Shown: in pieces, positions 62,814 through 64,000 of the stretch
How positions within the stretch are numbered: the first letter of the stretch is position 1
Layout: each line of letters begins with the position of its first letter
Source: Bacteroidales bacterium
Lineage (GTDB): Bacteria; Bacteroidota; Bacteroidia; Bacteroidales; UBA932
NCBI GenBank assembly: GCA_017959005.1
Contig: JAGDBO010000008.1
Coordinates: forward strand, 62,001 to 126,000
Reading direction: 5' to 3'
Length of the DNA: 64,000 nucleotides
Notes under the pieces: model-generated
The model's database searches: none
Told to the model about the DNA's origin: nothing
What the model saw: only the letters and a program-made list of their open reading frames with translations
Made by a program: the position numbers and the translations under genes

Positions 62814-64000
62814 CGTCTTTAGTATTAATATTTGAACTGATTTTATTTATTGTTTTTCTTCCGTTTGTAAAACGAATAACCACACCGGCATAAAATGTTC
62901 TACCCGGAGTTGTAGTTCCCAGGTGACGGCCGTGAGGTGTTCTGTCTACATAGTTGAAGATATTGTCTATTCCCGCCTGTATGCTCAGCAGCAACCTCTT
63001 ACTGCTTGTTATATCGTGAGTTGTGGCTATTCTCCAAATCTGATACCCCTTTCCGTTTCCGTCTGTCTGGTAATATCTCTTGGAGGAGATTCTGCCATAA
63101 ACTCCAGCGCTCATGTGATAAACCGGAGAAAAGTTATGGTTCCAAATCAAAGAGGCGCTTCCCTTATGGTGAGCCATTCCGTCTATGGTAACCCTCTTAA
63201 CAGACTCGTGATTAGAGTCATAGAGATCCGCCTCCGTATCCAGATAACTGTAACCTGCATTCAGGAGAAAGTCTCCAATCTTCCATCTCAATGAGAAATC
63301 CGCTCCGTAAGTTTTGGCCTTGTCCATATTCTGATACTGGCGCGTCTTTACAGGATCAAACCTTGCAACATACTCTGCCGGAGCATCGTAAGTAGGTATG
63401 GTTACAAGAGTTATCATATTGTCCAACTTATTGTAGTAACCGTTGAGAGTAATCACCAAGTTGCTTACTGAGTACTCAACGCTTGCGGAGAAATAGTTGC
63501 TGGACTGAGCCTTAAGATTCTTGTTTCCAATGTAGAGATAGGTTCCGGTCATCTGCTTTACATACATGTAGTGCAACTCCTTAGGGGCAGGTGTCTTAAA
63601 GCCCTGGCTCCAGGTTGCTCTGAATCTTATGTCATTTGTGGCAGACCACATCAGGGAGAGTTTTGGAGTTGCCTTGAATCCGAACTGATGGTTTACCGTC
63701 ATTCTTAATCCTGCGGTGACGTTGAACTTCTTGGAAGGATTAAACTCATCCTGGACATAAACGGCTGCAGTCCAATCATCTACAGTACCTCCCTCCACCC
63801 TGTTTGGAGCATGAAGATAATCGTAGCGGAACTCGGCTCCCCCGCTTAAGCGATTTCCGTATGGCAGAGTAAATACCCCTTTGGCAGAGATAAGGGTACG
63901 TTGTTGATCGCTTTGGAGAGCCTCCTGTCCCGCAAGATATGGATAGTATGGATAATACCTGGTTCCTTCACTCTTCTCATAATCCTCCACCAGGGTATTG
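62803..64000 (-). CDS. TonB-dependent receptor, N-terminal part missing (window edge)
   Basis: Only the C-terminal barrel, about 399 codons, is in the window; the start and plug lie beyond 64000. The frame is open to the last base, so the GTG at 63990 is not the real start. Barrel strands alternate (FTLPYGNRLSGGAEFRYDYL, VYVQDEFNPSKKFNVTAGLRM, YAGVVIRF). The segment QGFKTPAPKELHYMY is typical of cobalamin/haem-type receptors. After the barrel-closing FYAGVVIRF there are about 21 more residues (TNGRKTINKISS...), encoded where the gene overlaps cbiK by 11 nt. Confidence 0.88.
   Translation of the reverse strand, partial: NTLVEDYEKSEGTRYYPYYPYLAGQEALQSDQQRTLISAKGVFTLPYGNRLSGGAEFRYDYLHAPNRVEGGTVDDWTAAVYVQDEFNPSKKFNVTAGLRMTVNHQFGFKATPKLSLMWSATNDIRFRATWSQGFKTPAPKELHYMYVKQMTGTYLYIGNKNLKAQSSNYFSASVEYSVSNLVITLNGYYNKLDNMITLVTIPTYDAPAEYVARFDPVKTRQYQNMDKAKTYGADFSLRWKIGDFLLNAGYSYLDTEADLYDSNHESVKRVTIDGMAHHKGSASLIWNHNFSPVYHMSAGVYGRISSKRYYQTDGNGKGYQIWRIATTHDITSSKRLLLSIQAGIDNIFNYVDRTPHGRHLGTTTPGRTFYAGVVIRFTNGRKTINKISSNINTKDDEN

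Noticed and set aside
50490..64000. Cobalamin riboswitch within the corrinoid operon
   Set aside because: Gaps between genes are at most about 22 nt, far too short for the aptamer. If present it must lie upstream of the window.
1..64000. Mobile elements, phage genes, CRISPR arrays, tRNA or rRNA genes
   Set aside because: No transposase, integrase, repeat array or tRNA cloverleaf was seen; genes are core or metabolic with uniform codon use.

Overview
This window is ordinary, gene-dense chromosome from a member of the Bacteroidales (phylum Bacteroidota). The main evidence is the promoter box TAnnTTTG, which precedes most divergently transcribed genes. Further evidence is the weak use of Shine-Dalgarno sites, a two-CBM20 glucanotransferase-like gene, a degenerate LytM/TPR pair, the GT51 penicillin-binding protein, tryptophanase, and TonB-dependent receptors fused into a cobalamin operon. 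I cannot resolve the genus. I see no rRNA, tRNA, CRISPR array, insertion sequence, integrase or prophage gene.

Positions 1-25.4 kb hold envelope and housekeeping genes. In order these are a partial Kdo transferase, MlaE/MlaF lipid transporter, an ECF sigma factor with a trans-envelope (inner-membrane helix plus outer-membrane barrel) partner, and a TPR lipoprotein-like protein with an EnvC-like factor. Next come a deoxynucleoside kinase, Pcm, an MBL hydrolase, UvrA, a TGS-uridine-kinase-like protein, adenosine kinase with a two-component system, a YbhN-like membrane protein, a degraded amylomaltase and RadA. The stretch ends with a frameshifted serine hydrolase, an exported C26 peptidase, a GNAT enzyme and PrmC.

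The only long non-coding stretch (25.43-25.75 kb) has the best promoter in the window. It is followed by several strong hairpins and a 5'/3' closing stem, so it probably encodes a small structured RNA, possibly the 6S RNA. Positions 25.75-44.9 kb are cell-wall and growth genes: tnaA behind ddl and a class A PBP, topA, an arginase-like remnant, an Lrp regulator, ispD, purH, the mreB-mreC-mreD-mrdA-rodA elongasome operon, fabF/acpP and purN. Positions 44.8-50.5 kb hold DsbD, a small outer-membrane barrel and a large outer-membrane receptor-like protein.

From 50.49 kb to the right edge a single reverse-strand operon of at least 13.5 kb makes and imports corrinoids. It runs from a TonB receptor (cut by the window edge) to a lipoprotein cobalt chelatase CbiK and a second TonB receptor. 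Four fused enzymes follow (CbiH-CbiC, CbiE-CbiT, CbiG-CbiF, CbiJ-CbiD), and then a BtuF-BtuC-BtuD-type ABC transporter. The genes overlap by 1-14 nt or lie within about 25 nt. Together they cover cobalt insertion, most of the ring contraction of the anaerobic pathway, and uptake across both membranes. CbiL, CbiA/CbiP and the nucleotide-loop genes are not in the window.
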